NCBI GenBank assembly: GCA_963082875.1
Contig: OY720101.1
Span: forward strand, 2,542,001-2,606,000
Direction: 5' to 3'
Source: Corella eumyota
Lineage: Eukaryota > Chordata > Ascidiacea > Phlebobranchia > Corellidae
DNA length: 64,000 nucleotides
How positions within the stretch are numbered: position 1 is the stretch's first letter; every line of letters begins with the position of its first letter. Shown one piece after another: positions 11,369 through 23,205 of the stretch. Under the pieces are notes generated by a model. That model saw only the letters and a list, made by a program, of their open reading frames with translations. It searched no databases and was not told where the DNA came from. The position numbers and the translations under genes were made by a program.

Positions 11369-14300
11369 ATGTATAAAATAATTGTTACAACTTTGTTGGT
11401 AATAAACTGTGTCGTAAGTGGACATGAAAGTATGGAAAGTCAAGTTATTCCAGCAATGTTAAAAAGCAGCACACGACAAATGTAAGTAACTCAGAAATCT
11501 TTCAACTATTAAAAAAGGTTTATAAATTTAAACGATTTTAAAAGAAAATAGAAATACGAATTTATAAATATTAGATAAATTTTTTTTTAATGTTGATTAA
11601 AATAATTTTTTTAAATGTTTAAAAAGTTGTTTGTTAATATTTTTTCAATAAAAACGTCACATGTTTGTCTGGTTTCTGCCATCTTTCTAAGAATTGTATT
11701 ATATAAGCTGCGTAGGTTCTAATGACCCTTAAAGTAAAGGAAATTCTTCATAATTTCAAGTTTATAATTGAATAACCATGTTGTGAAATTATCGTAGGCT
11801 TTCAACCCAAAATTTTTTATAAAAATTCGAAAAACAAAATATTTATTTTTGGCCACAAAAACAAAAATATCAAATAGCAAAATGATAGTCATAGATAACG
11901 GTGACGCCACAAAAACGTGTGTTTTTACTATGACATCACATTCTAAACTATTTTCAACATCGCTACGTCACATTTTCTAGAATATTTCTAGCATTTTTAC
12001 TACGTCATGCTTGCGTTGTATTGTAATCTATACGGCTTTGTTTTGCAGATGTGACTACACTTTAAATTACGTCATCTGTCCTAGTGTTGGTCACTTCAGT
12101 TTAAACTTAGTCGGAGTCAATGTCGAATATATGTCGATTCAAAACAACAACATCGAGGAACTTCCGTCGTGGCTGATGAAACAATTCCAAAAACTAGTAA
12201 GTGGGAAATTCTGAACATCTTAAAAACGCTTATATGTAAATATTATCGAATACAATGAGATTCTTTCAGATATATTAACGTTGTCAAGCATTTATAAATA
12301 GTAAACTAAAGTTATATTGCTTAATTTTATCATAATTTTTTTTTAACATAAATATTTGTTATTATCTAGTTGGATTTTAAAGCGCATCTTTATACTTTGT
12401 AACCGCATATAATGAATTTATAATTTTTGTTTTATTTTTTTATTTAAAATTTCAATTTTTTTATATTTAGAAAGTCTTGGATCTTCACGATAATAAAATA
12501 AAAAGTTTGCCTCTGTCGGGTAACCCGGAACTTACATTCTTACAAGCGGATCATAATATGTTGGGAACAGACAGAAGATATCGTGGATCACTTAAGAATA
12601 TGTTTAAGAAAAATACGAAGCTTGGAGTAGCCAGTTTAAGGTAAATTACTCAATTAAAAAAAGGTTTGTTTCGTTAGGATATGTTTTTATCAAGCTATAC
12701 TAATTCCAAAAAGAATTTGCTTAGCTTGAAAAAAATTGTTTAAAATATATTAAAAAACATTGTTTAAACTTTAGGGCGATATTTTTGGCTTTATTGTATA
12801 AATATATCAAGTAATAGTTACTATTTAATAATTAATGTATGTGCCATACATTTTTGATATTTACTCATTTTTGTTACTGATTTAAAAAATCAACTCATGT
12901 TTTGTAAATCTCCTCAAGACATTGCAATGTTTACCTCAAAACACCACAACCAGCCATATAATCCATCATGATTATTTCAACAGAAACAACGGCATTACAA
13001 GGCTGTCATGTTCGTTTGCGAATAAGGTTGATAATCAGCTCACTCAGTTAAATCTCGCTGATAACAGACTAAAAACAATTGGTTCGAAAACATTCTCTTA
13101 CTTGAGGAATCTGAAGCGTCTTTATATTCATCAGAATAATATCACTTTCGTCCACATGAACGCTTTTAAACAAAATCCGTAAGTATACCTTACATTGGTT
13201 ATAGTTGAAAAGGAAAATCTTGATATCATTTAAAAAAATTGATAAAAATCGGAAATCATTTTTTACCGATTATGAATATCTTGATTTTTTAACAAAAAAA
13301 AAACGAATAAAGTCTAAGACACGGTAGATTAAGTTAATTTCTGTGAGTTCATTAGGTTTAAAACAGTGTAATTAGATGGCAAAATTGATTATCGATTTTA
13401 AAATCGTCTGTAAAATGAGTGTGCAGACTGATTTCAGATATAAAACTAAGGAATGGCGTTCGGAAATATTTGAATCTCTATTGCCCTTTATTAAGATATT
13501 ATCAATCAAATTACCTCCTAAGATGAAAACCGCGTCTGCAAAACAATTTGAGTGCATCAATTAAATTTGGTGTCATGTTTTTGTACGAATTTAAAGTATT
13601 AGAAAACCAACGTATAAAAATTAATATTATAATTGTTCTATTTATTATTCAACTAAATCTTGTTTTTCCTTATAAGTTAAATTCTTGGATTTAATTTACA
13701 TAGAACTATGTTTTTTACAGAGAGTTAACAAACTTGGATTTATGTGATAATGCAATCGGATTTATGGGAAGCAACGACCACTTGGATCTAACCAATAATC
13801 GTAAACTCTTAGCTCTCTACATGAGCAATAATAAGTAAGTTAACTTTAAATCAACTTTGTATTGAATATTGGGCATGTAAGATACAATCCCTGTTTTATA
13901 ATTGGTTTATTTTTATTTATAAACCTGTGTAAGGTCGTAGGTGTGATTTTTTTTATTGTGTATTTTCTCTTTAAGGTTTTCGATTTTGAAATTTATAAAG
14001 CAACGCCAATTTTTTGTCATATAAAAAAGAGTTAATAATAGGTCGAAATCGCGGTGACAATTATTCTTTCTCTTTTACCTGCTGTAGTTGCGCAACAATT
14101 GTTACCGTTGATCATAAATGAATATTTCTCTGGCGAAATTTATTTTTAAATTTCCGGAATAAAAGGAGAATTTTGGGAAATGATCAAATTTTGAAAATCT
14201 CACGGGTTTATCCAATTTTACTTTTTTGCAAAATTCTGGGTTGTCCGATTACAAAAATAGATTTTTTTTGTTAAAAGCTAAATTTAAAAATTACACATTT

Positions 14301-16835
14301 TATACCAGTTAGTAAAATAAAATTTTCACTGAATTTTTATTCTCTTTACGTTACGTTATTACGTTGGCCTATGAAATTTTACTAATCCTTCGAAAATCAT
14401 AAAATTTTATTAGCAATCAAACCAGAGTAATCAATCACAAGACATTACGTCATATTAATTCCAATCCACACACCTTATATACGCTCTTTCACCTTATTAA
14501 GCTACATAAAACATTTAAATGATTGATGTAGTGAAGTAATAAAATTTTTAATTACCTGTTTTACTTGAAATGTGATTTTTCTAAAATTACTTCAAGAAAA
14601 TGATTCATGTTTGATGTAAGAATAATTGTGTCAGGGTAAAAAAACCCACATAACATGACTACGTTTTAGTTTCTCCCTTTTACATTAAGTTTCAAAAAGT
14701 CAATAGGTTGTATTGGTATGTTGGTATGTTTCTTATCAGATCATACGAAACCAAAGAGTTTGATATAAAACCGGCCTGTGATATTTTTAAATATGACAAA
14801 AACGCTTTGTACGTACCTTTCAAGAACCAAACTTTATCTAATTTATTTTTAGACTTCATTTACTTACCGAAAATAAATATATATCTCCCATTTTTATTTA
14901 ATATATTCTACTAGACTTTCATGCAACAGGTCAAATAAATGAAAATAAAGTTTATAGTCATTTTAAAACAACATTTTTTATCAGGTTTTTATTTTTTCAG
15001 ATTATCGAGTTTAACGGAGTTGAATGTTGTTGAATGTACTGCATTGGAACATTTAGATGTTTCATACAATCGTATTTCGTCGATTGGCCCTTACGATATT
15101 TTTAGAAATAATCAACTACTTCATCTCAACCTTTCATATAACCAAATTCAAACGGTAAATATTGAATTTTAAACTGTTTTAATAAAATGGATAGAGTAAA
15201 ATAACTTAAAAAACCTTTATTTACTTAATGTGTTCTTTATTTTTTGTTAATTTTTTTTTGGCCGTATAATAAAGTATAATATATCAAATTTTTACTTTAT
15301 TTTTTAAATTTTTTTGCATATTTTTTTAATATTATTTTGATTAAAAATGTAAGATTTTTAGGTGATATTTTGTTATTTTTTGGTTTCAGATTGACTCATT
15401 GGCATTCACTTATCTGGCAAATCTTCAAGTGTTGGACTTAAGTGGAAATAGACTGACAACTTTGCCAGTTAATCTGTTTCGAAATTTGAAAAACTTGCAG
15501 GTAATTTGCGTAGGATTATTCATATATAAATTAACATAAGAAAATAACAATAAGTTTAATTTAAATAAAGGCATTCCATTTGGTCTACTAATAGTGAAGT
15601 TCGGCTTTTCACAAATAACAATAAAATATATTTATGAAAGTTTCCATGCATTCTCCTTTATATACCGTCTAAAAATACCTCCAAAAATGGAAATTTTTTT
15701 TATGTTATAAAAAAGGTTAAATCCATTAAAGCACTCTTAAGTACTTACATTCAAGTGTATGTTACCCAGAAGTTAGCCACACAAGAGCAGAACAATCAAA
15801 AAATACCTATAATTATAGACGAACATAATAAATAATATGTAACTCAAGTACAATTTGGTACTTAACTTATTATTTAGTATACACTTGATTTCTGAGTAAG
15901 CAACTTAAGAATCTTATTATCTGGTTTTGTTCAAATAAATATTTGTATGAGTAAGAGTCCAAAATTATTTTTTTAATGAAGTAAATGTTTATGAATTAAG
16001 CTAAATCTTGTTAATGTTTTTTATGACTCAAAACTAGATAAGGTTTAACTGGTAACAACACACAAAACAATGTTGAAATGAAGTTGTCAATAATGATATG
16101 TTTTGTGTATTACAGGCTTTATCTTTGGCTCACAACAGCTTAGAATCTCTGAGCGAATACCAGTTTCTTGGCAACGGTCGTCTGACTGCGTTAGACCTAA
16201 GTGGCAATCTTCTTCATATATGGGAACCAGCAACCATATCAAGCAACATTAATTTAAGATATCTTGATCTTCGCGACAATTTATTCAAAGTTGAAACAAT
16301 GGGGTACTTTACAAAAAACAGAAATTCGGAATTTGATGTTAGAGTTTGGGCTAGCGACAGCCACGACGGGGCAGAAGAGAGTTTAAGTGTTCGAGCCCTT
16401 CATGACGGACTGAACAAGTAAGTTAAGGTTTGTGTTTAAAAATTGTACTTGGTGATATTTCTAAATGATATTTCTTAAAACAAAAAAGTGATATAAAAAT
16501 ATCTGTCTTTTGCTTTATTATCTGTTACTTTTGTTCTTGTTTATGTTCTCTTTAAACTTATTCTGGTGAAAAGAATTTAAACTAAAATTGGTTTAAATTT
16601 TTCCAGGGTAGTATTTGCGCGCTTATCTTGTCTCAGACTTGGTGGCAACCCAATGGCCGTACAGGCCTTTAAAGCTTCTCAAAATAGTGGTGTTCGCTTC
16701 ATGGCGGGATCTACGAATTGTGTTTTATCTCAAGACGGTAGTGAGATATCGTGGAATTGCGGTTGTACACCAAAAGAATTAAAATCAACGACGAACGATT
16801 GGATTGAAAACGAATCGGAATTGCATTTATATTAA
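11369..16835 (+). CDS. Secreted leucine-rich-repeat protein
   Basis: Nine exons: 11369-11481, 12049-12196, 12471-12640, 12954-13178, 13721-13834, 15001-15154, 15390-15500, 16116-16417, 16607-16835; about 521 aa. Exon 1 encodes a signal peptide (hydrophobic core IIVTTLLVINCVV). A cysteine-containing cap follows, and then about eleven LRRs of the LxxLxLxxNxL type, for example LKVLDLHDNKI, LTQLNLADNRL, LEHLDVSYNRI, LQVLDLSGNRL and LRYLDLRDNL. Several exon borders fall within or between repeats. The C-terminus has a small cysteine cluster (SWNCGCTPKE) and then stops; there is no transmembrane helix, TIR domain or GPI-type tail, so the product is predicted to be secreted. LRR ectodomains of this kind serve in recognition or adhesion; ligand and orthology are unknown. 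Weak point: the exon 4 acceptor. AG at 12953 keeps the frame, whereas the better-looking acceptor at 12918 would shift it. Confidence 0.82.
13835..15000 (+). other. Large intron 5 of the LRR gene
   Basis: This 1.17-kb intron is much longer than most introns of the gene. It is AT-rich with a mixed segment at 14040-14460. I found no exon that would add an in-frame repeat and no recognisable mobile element. Confidence 0.4.
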
Positions 16836-18441
16836 TTTGCTTCATATTTAAACTTGCCCATTTTTCTTTTAAATTGCCCATTTTTCTTTTAAATTACCCT
16901 TTTTACTTCTTCCAGTATTATGTGGTTTGATATTCTACTTAACTTATTCTATTGTCTCCCCCCTTTTTCTTCAAAATATTGCTAGTGGTAGTTTTATCTG
17001 CATATGTATTTTTTGTTAAACGTTTTCGTATTTATTTATTGCATTTATAAACACGTACTTATTTGCCCGTCTTGCTTCGTTTGCTGCAAAACAAATAAAA
17101 TATTTTGCCATAAACAAATACATCTAAAACATTAATAAATTTAAAAGTTAGCCCAGATAAATCATTAAACCAATAATCTTTTTAACATTTATTTCAAAGA
17201 TTAATCATTGCTTATTAAACTACTTACGTAAAGGCTGACCACATTGGCTATAATTATCTCTTTAAGTTAACCGATCTTAAGTAAGATTGATTACGGTAAT
17301 TTATATATGTGTGGTCCTGTACAAAAGAATAATAAACTTAATTTATGTATGTGTGGTCCTGTACAAAAGAATAATAAATTGTTCACAATTTATAAAGTTC
17401 GACAACTTTTTATTACTATTAATTAATCTAAAATTAAGGTTGATTTTTAATTAAAGGCCTTGAAAATCAAACTGGACTTCGATTTTATTTTATATTTACA
17501 ACACATAAAACAAAGCTAAAAAAGTAAATATTTTGTTAACAAACATTCTAAAGTTTATTATCAATCAAGAATAGACATGTATGCTTGTTATAGTGACCTA
17601 ATGTGTACGTAGTCTAGTGAGTTGTATTTATTTAGTATCTTAGTTAATTATTCTTAGGTCGATACTAAAGTATCGCTTGACACATGATATTATTTTCACT
17701 TTGCTTACCAAGCAAACAATAGATATTTTCGGGAGAATAAAAACCTTTTTTACATTAAATTTAATGCCATGATTTAATTTTGTCTTAATTTTGGGGTGTT
17801 TTATTAAAACTTAACTAAACGACAAGTTATTTAACTATTTAAACTAATAAAAAGGCTAAAAACCTAAACTCTCGGCAAGCCTAAACTAAGCATGCCTTTG
17901 CACAAAATAAAAACGCTGGAATTGTAAAACTTGCGCGCGCGGCATATTTGTGAAACAAAGTAATTTTAAATACAGAGATGTCTATTTTGAATTTGACATT
18001 ATGTTGTACAGTGATATTTCTTGTTTTCGTTGTAATGGAAGCAATAAGGTTGCAACCGCAAGTCTAAAGCGTAATTAAATGAAAACAAATTAAACTTTTA
18101 TAAGATAAACAAAATGTAAGTAGGAGTTTTTGTATTGTATATTTATTGGCATTTTAAAATCACTTTTCCTTTGACGATGATATTTTATTGTACAACCCGG
18201 TATATAAATCACATTTTTATTTGTTAGCTTAATTGTTTTAAAACATCTTTTCTTGGAAACTAAACCTCAAGATTAAAATTAATAATTAGCTAATGGCGAG
18301 AAAGTAGTTTCACATTTTTACGACTTTACGAACATTTCTTTAACAGAAAATAATTAATTTTACAAAAATTACGTTTACCCAAAAAAAAGTGTTTACAAAT
18401 CAAATTACAAATTACGTTTTTTTTGCGATTCTGTATTTTAT
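16836..18441. other. Convergent intergenic region, LRR gene to galectin gene
   Basis: Contains the 3' end of the LRR gene, with an AATAAA near 17094, and a two-copy 42-bp tandem repeat at 17299-17379. A short inverted repeat (CGATAC-TAAA-GTATCG) lies at 17660-17675. No gene was recognised. Confidence 0.4.
17299..17379. repeat. Two-copy 42-bp direct repeat
   Basis: Two adjacent units share GTGTGGTCCTGTACAAAAG followed by AATAATAAA, with only a few differences. This is a local tandem duplication with no evident function. Confidence 0.75.
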
Positions 18442-21180
18442 TTATTGGAACGTAGCTGATGAAAAATGTGCAGCCCCTCCAAATTTCATGTGAGTGATTT
18501 GATTGAGTGGTCGCTTACGGTGCAAAAACTCACATAAGTGAGTTCCGTTGAGTTTCATACTAAAGCAACGTTGGTCAACCGCGATCGTCAGCTGAAAAAC
18601 AAACAATGTTTTGCGTTTTATAGAACGCTTAATCAACATATTACTAATAACAGTTAAAACGATAAAAAAATAAATATTTAAAGCAATGTTTTAAAACGAA
18701 TAATATTTTTATACAATCCTTATTACCTTATAACTTATGAATTAGTCATAAAATAGAAAAAAGCCATATAATACGGTTAAAATAGCTCTCTATCCGCGCA
18801 ATGCGACATATTAAAAACCTAGGTTAAATACACTAAAAAATTTACTTTAATTATCTTACTTGAAAAGGCACGTTATACTGAAACGGGAAACCCATGTTAA
18901 GTTGCCTTTCCTCAGCCTGCCATTGGTTGTTGGCTTTCACATTTCGCACAACCACACCCTCATTTAAACGGCATGATAAGATAAGGGCAATGTCAGCGTT
19001 AGGATGAGCACCGCACAAGAATTGAATGTTAAATCTGTCATTAAATAAAATACAGGATTATAAGTTAGACATTTTAATCTTTTCACCACTGTGAATATTG
19101 TATTACATAGCGGTTAATGTGGGATCGCTCATGCCTGTTTTGCACGTTTGTCAGTCTGCTTGTATGAATTGGTCTTTAAATTTTCTGTTATTGTTGTTGT
19201 GTAAATGTATGTTTGTTTTTATTTGCAATTATTATATTTATGTGCTGTATGTATGTTTAAAGTGTATTTGTACATTAAATATGTTTACGATATTTTTTTT
19301 TATTTTATAATTAGTACAAATGCAGATTAAGGGACATATGTTTATAATAAATGATATTTTACTTGTTGGGTGGTCTGGCTTGTGGTGTTCCATTTACAGT
19401 AATAGTATGCCCTTTAATGTTTCCAATTGGAATTTGAATGGGCGAATCATTTACCTTCAAAGTTAAAAAAAAAACAGTAAAAAAAAAATCAAAAAAAAAA
19501 AATCTTTTAAAGTTAAAAAAAAATCAGTAAAACAGAACAGCAAATATTATCATTAATTGCACTTTTATTTCTTAAAATAATTTTTTTTTTGAACTGTGTT
19601 AAAATATTAAAACTAGTACTTACCGGGTTATTGATTGTTGATACCTGTAAAAACAAACTCGATTATAAGTTTATTCATATCTTAAACTTACAAAGACTCT
19701 ATGCGTTATCAAGTCGTCTAAACCATATGTGTTAAGGTATAGCCTGTAGTCAACCTTATCACATTATTAATTTACGCAACCAGATTTTTTTTGTATATAT
19801 CTTTATCCTCGATGTGGGAAGGTCGAATGCGCGACCTAAACATAGAGTAACATTTGTTACCCCGACCCAGTCTCGAGTCGCCTGTGGCAGTTATTATAGA
19901 GACTATAATTGCCCGGTAATTATGCTGCTGATTAGGTGTTGGCTCAACAGAAGTTTGTACCGTTATAGCACCTTACTTAAGGGCGCTACAGCATGAAAGC
20001 AGTGAAGATTGAACCCACGACCTCATGGTGGTGTAGCAAGTGTTCTTACCACTACATCACGCTGCCGGTCATTTTGTAAAAGTTAACTCATTTTTTTAAT
20101 TACCTCATATCCTATCACGAACTGATCGATTGCCACATTGCCACCAATGTGGAACATCGATATGCGAGAAAGTGGAACCCGGTGAAAAAACTCGACAAAG
20201 TGTTTTCCATTAACCGCAACCTTGAAAAAATGCTAAATTTTTAGACCTCGCAGTTTTAATATTGTTTAATATGACTGTTCCGTTAATTAGTTTTTGGTGT
20301 TTTGTATGGGAGCATTGGTCTAAACAGAGTTTAAAAAACTTCTACATGAGGTTGTATTTTACTTTTTAGTTTAAATTAGGAATTTTTGTTTTAGGCACCA
20401 ATTAAACTGTTTTTTTTCGATGACTTTAGTTAAACTGGAAGTAAAATTTTTATTTCAACTGTGTTATTTTATATGTTAAATCAAATTATTTTAAAAGAAA
20501 AATAAAATTAAAGCGGTATTAATATTTTTACCTTGATTGAGTTTTGTTCAAGTAGAACAATAGCTTGAAATGGTTGATTCATAACAAACGGGAAACCCTG
20601 CGGTGATCCGCGTTCTTCTGTGTGCCACGCATTCCCTACTCGACTGTTCCTCACAACCGCGTGTTCGTCGAAGCGGACGTTAAAGTGAAGCGCGTGATCC
20701 GCGAGCGGACCGGATCCGCATTTCAAATTAATTCCGAATCTAAAATAAAAACTTTCTTTAAATTTTTTTTTTCAAAACATGATGTTTGTATACCAATAAT
20801 TTGCGCGCAAAAACAACAAAATAGTTTAAATTTTGTATAAAACGTCAAATATTTTTAAACTTAGTGTAGATGACCTGTTTCCAGTCGGCCTCCCATTAAT
20901 TGTAAACATCATGCTAGGGCGAACGCTATGCAAAGGAATCTCATACGGGATCGACTAAAAAAATATGTATGAAATAAATACCATAATTTAAATAAAAAAG
21001 GGCCTTAATTTAATAAAAACGTCAATATAAAAACGTCAATATTTAATAAAAACGTCAATATAATACGTTTAAATAGTATCGAAACCTTACGTAGATAAAA
21101 TGATTTATTTACACGTAATGAGAATTATTGGGTTTAAGTTACATTTGTTAACTTACCGGGTTATATACTTGGGTCTGCAT
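18442..21180 (-). CDS. Tandem-repeat galectin (two carbohydrate-recognition domains)
   Basis: Eight minus-strand exons: 21157-21180, 20875-20954, 20532-20739, 20104-20220, 19624-19644, 19363-19454, 18860-19034, 18442-18591; 288 aa. Two galectin domains are joined by a short linker, with no signal peptide, as usual for galectins. CRD1 (about residues 9-143) keeps the beta-galactoside-binding set: H53, N55, R57, N66, W73, E76, R78 (HFNVR, then WHTEER). CRD2 (about 150-288) keeps R203, N212, W219, E222 and R224, but has I199 and S201 in place of the His and Asn. The fifth exon is a 21-bp microexon encoding VSTINNP, which starts the linker or CRD2 and resembles the first coding exon (MQTQVYNP) in role. 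The domains repeat the same exon pattern, which suggests internal duplication. Expected role: secreted or cytosolic lectin in innate immunity or adhesion. Orthology to a particular vertebrate galectin is not claimed. Confidence 0.9.
19794..20067 (-). repeat. tRNA-derived SINE, copy 2 (galectin intron 4)
   Basis: On the minus strand this reads GGCAGCGTGATGTAGTGG, then a B-box GGGTTCAATC, the same body as the copy at 586-868 (GCTGTAGCGCCCTTAAG, TTACTCTATGTTTAGGTC), and the same AAAGATATATA end. It ends about 35 bp from exon 4 of the galectin gene. Confidence 0.8.
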
Positions 21181-22300
21181 TTTGAAACTTAAATAAAAAC
21201 TTGAACCTTATTTAGACAATTTTAGATATTATTCTATAAAAATATATGTAAATTTATGAGTTATCTCGGCCTAAAGCATTCTTGATTGATAAAAATCTCA
21301 TAACCAAGAAATATATTTCATTCATATAAACCTATCAATTCTCTGTTATTAAAAATACTTCTTATTTAAAAAAATGTTTAAAATCTAATATTTCGTTTTT
21401 AAAAATACAGTCTCTAGTATGACATTGCAGCTCATGTAACGTTTTGTCTACGACAAGTCGTTAAATAAACCTTATAATATGGGTACGAGAGTTACAGGTA
21501 TCACGAGTGGTGTGGTTTGGTTAATTATTATTCAAAATTCGAGTTTTATTGTCGTTAACAAATTTCTTATATTTTGCACGTTTTCTGTACAAGTTTGCTT
21601 TAACCTTAGTTCTTATGGTAATAATTTCTCGATTGTCTAGATGTAACTTTACATAGAAAATTTTTTTTAAATTGAAATAAATACATTTCAGCTATAATAA
21701 CGACGTAAGATATTGTTTGTTTAACAAAATATTTTTGTTTGTTAAAGCATATTTTATCATGCTTAGCGTTGTCATTATTTCTATATGGCATTAGCTCCAT
21801 ATCGCCATTTAGTGTCAAAAATTAATTTCTAGTTGTTTCAATTTAGCAACTTTTTTTAGGTGATTATTTTTTCATTTCTTCCAATAGTTCAAATCACCAT
21901 AAAAACTATTTTTTAGGAGTAGTATTTGTATTTAACATGCATGCAATGTTTTTTTACTACAATATGTCTATTTTACATGATCTAAACAATTTGACTTTAA
22001 AAATAAATTTATTCACTATTGTATAACACCATTCGGAATAATAAACAATTGAAAAATATCAAGTAAAATAGAAAAAAAGGCACCATTAAACACAAAAATA
22101 AAAAATAAGTTAAAATTTTAAAACAAGAGTTTAAGGACTCGAAAAAAGAAATTTAAAAGAAATCAAAGCCATTTAAATAGCACATTTATTTTTCTGTAAT
22201 TCCCCCGTTCACTTTACTATTAGAAACTCTTAGTTCAAGTAGACCCATCATGTAATTTAGCCTTGTTGAATATTACAACGTTGTATTAAGGGTTTTCTTT
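21181..22300. other. Intergenic, galectin promoter side
   Basis: AT-rich sequence between the galectin start and the stop of the next minus-strand gene. Apart from likely promoter and 3' UTR material, I see nothing definable. Confidence 0.35.
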
Positions 22301-23117
22301 TTACCAACATCTTTGTGCACATAAATCACAGCTTAACCGGGTATGTCGTCTGTAAACTCGCCGACGTTTACGGGAATTTTTTTGTTTTATTGGCATGTTC
22401 AAATCTAGAAAAAACAGAAAAAGTTAAATTCTGTTTTTTAAAAGTTTTTCACACGCGATATTTTTTAAATAATTGTTAACTGGTGCTTAATACGTTTTTT
22501 TCTTTGAAAAAATGTGTTTTAGGTAATGATAATTCTTAGAAACTGAAAGGGCAAATTTTATAAGTCGTAATTTAGGCGTTTTCAAAGAAAACGTTATTAG
22601 ATAAATTTTTTTTTAATAAAAAAGCCATCTGTTTTATTAAATACTGTTTAATTGAAATGACCAAAAAAAGAGTTTCTCCATTTTATAAATAATTTAAAAT
22701 GTAATTTACCTTCGTCAGTTATACTTCTTTTCGCAATAAGGGGAACTTCACAATTCGCTCTCATAATTTGACAAGCTAGGGTAAGAAATGAACCACATTT
22801 GTTTGAACCATTTGACTTTCTACAAAGAATTAAATATTTAGGTTAAAACTTTGACTAAAAAATTGTTTTTATATATTTAATAGACAAAATAATCTTAAAA
22901 AAATTTCAAATTTTTATATACATTAACAGTTGTCTTACAAAATTTATTTTGTTAAATGTTTTATATTTAGATAATATATGATTTACCTTAGCCCAAAATT
23001 TTTGTTGTTTTTGAATTTTAAGGATTGCAATAATCTTCGTCTGCTAATTGATCTTCCCTCGCAAGTCGATATATATAAAACACACAACAAAAATAGGCAC
23101 AAAGTAAATTTCATCAT
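22301..23117 (-). CDS. Small secreted cysteine-containing basic protein or peptide precursor, unknown family
   Basis: Three minus-strand exons: 22987-23117, 22710-22819, 22301-22404; phases agree and give 114 aa. The first 21 residues are a clear signal peptide (MMKFTLCLFLLCVLYISTCEG). The mature part has RSISRRR, then a first cysteine group (KCGSFLTLACQIMRANC), a linker with basic sites (IAKRS, NSRKRRR, YRRH) suited to furin-like processing, and a second cysteine group at the very end (CDLCAQRCW). There are six cysteines outside the signal, arranged 3 + 3. It fits no family I know with confidence. The insulin/relaxin pattern and Kazal inhibitors were considered, but the cysteine spacing is wrong. 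It could be a peptide hormone, an antimicrobial peptide or a processed inhibitor. A TATA box stands 80 bp upstream. I am fairly sure of the exons and unsure of the function. Confidence 0.7.
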
Positions 23118-23196
23118 CTTGAAGTTTTTGTTTTTTTAAGAGATAGTTACTTGAATTGAATTCTGGTGAATGATGCCATCATGTTGAAGCAAGTCT

Positions 23197-23205
23197 CTTT
23201 TTATA
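23197..23205 (-). promoter_or_regulatory. TATA box of the secreted peptide gene
   Basis: On the minus strand TATAAAAAG lies about 80 bp upstream of the ATG at 23117, a normal distance for a TATA box and a short 5' UTR. The GC content is locally higher just upstream (GACCGGCC). Confidence 0.45.

Noticed and set aside
13372-13564. Overlapping open frames on both strands in LRR intron 4
   Set aside because: No LRR motif or other similarity, and inclusion would break the phase between exons 4 and 5.
22710-22819. Kazal inhibitor domain
   Set aside because: The CGS...C...C pattern is only a partial match; the expected tyrosine/asparagine core and the outer cysteines are missing.
22301-23117. Insulin/relaxin-like peptide
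   Set aside because: CG followed by Leu in the first part and C-xxx-C in the last part are suggestive, but the first group has three cysteines with the wrong spacing, and the end lacks the CC pair and final cysteine of an A chain.
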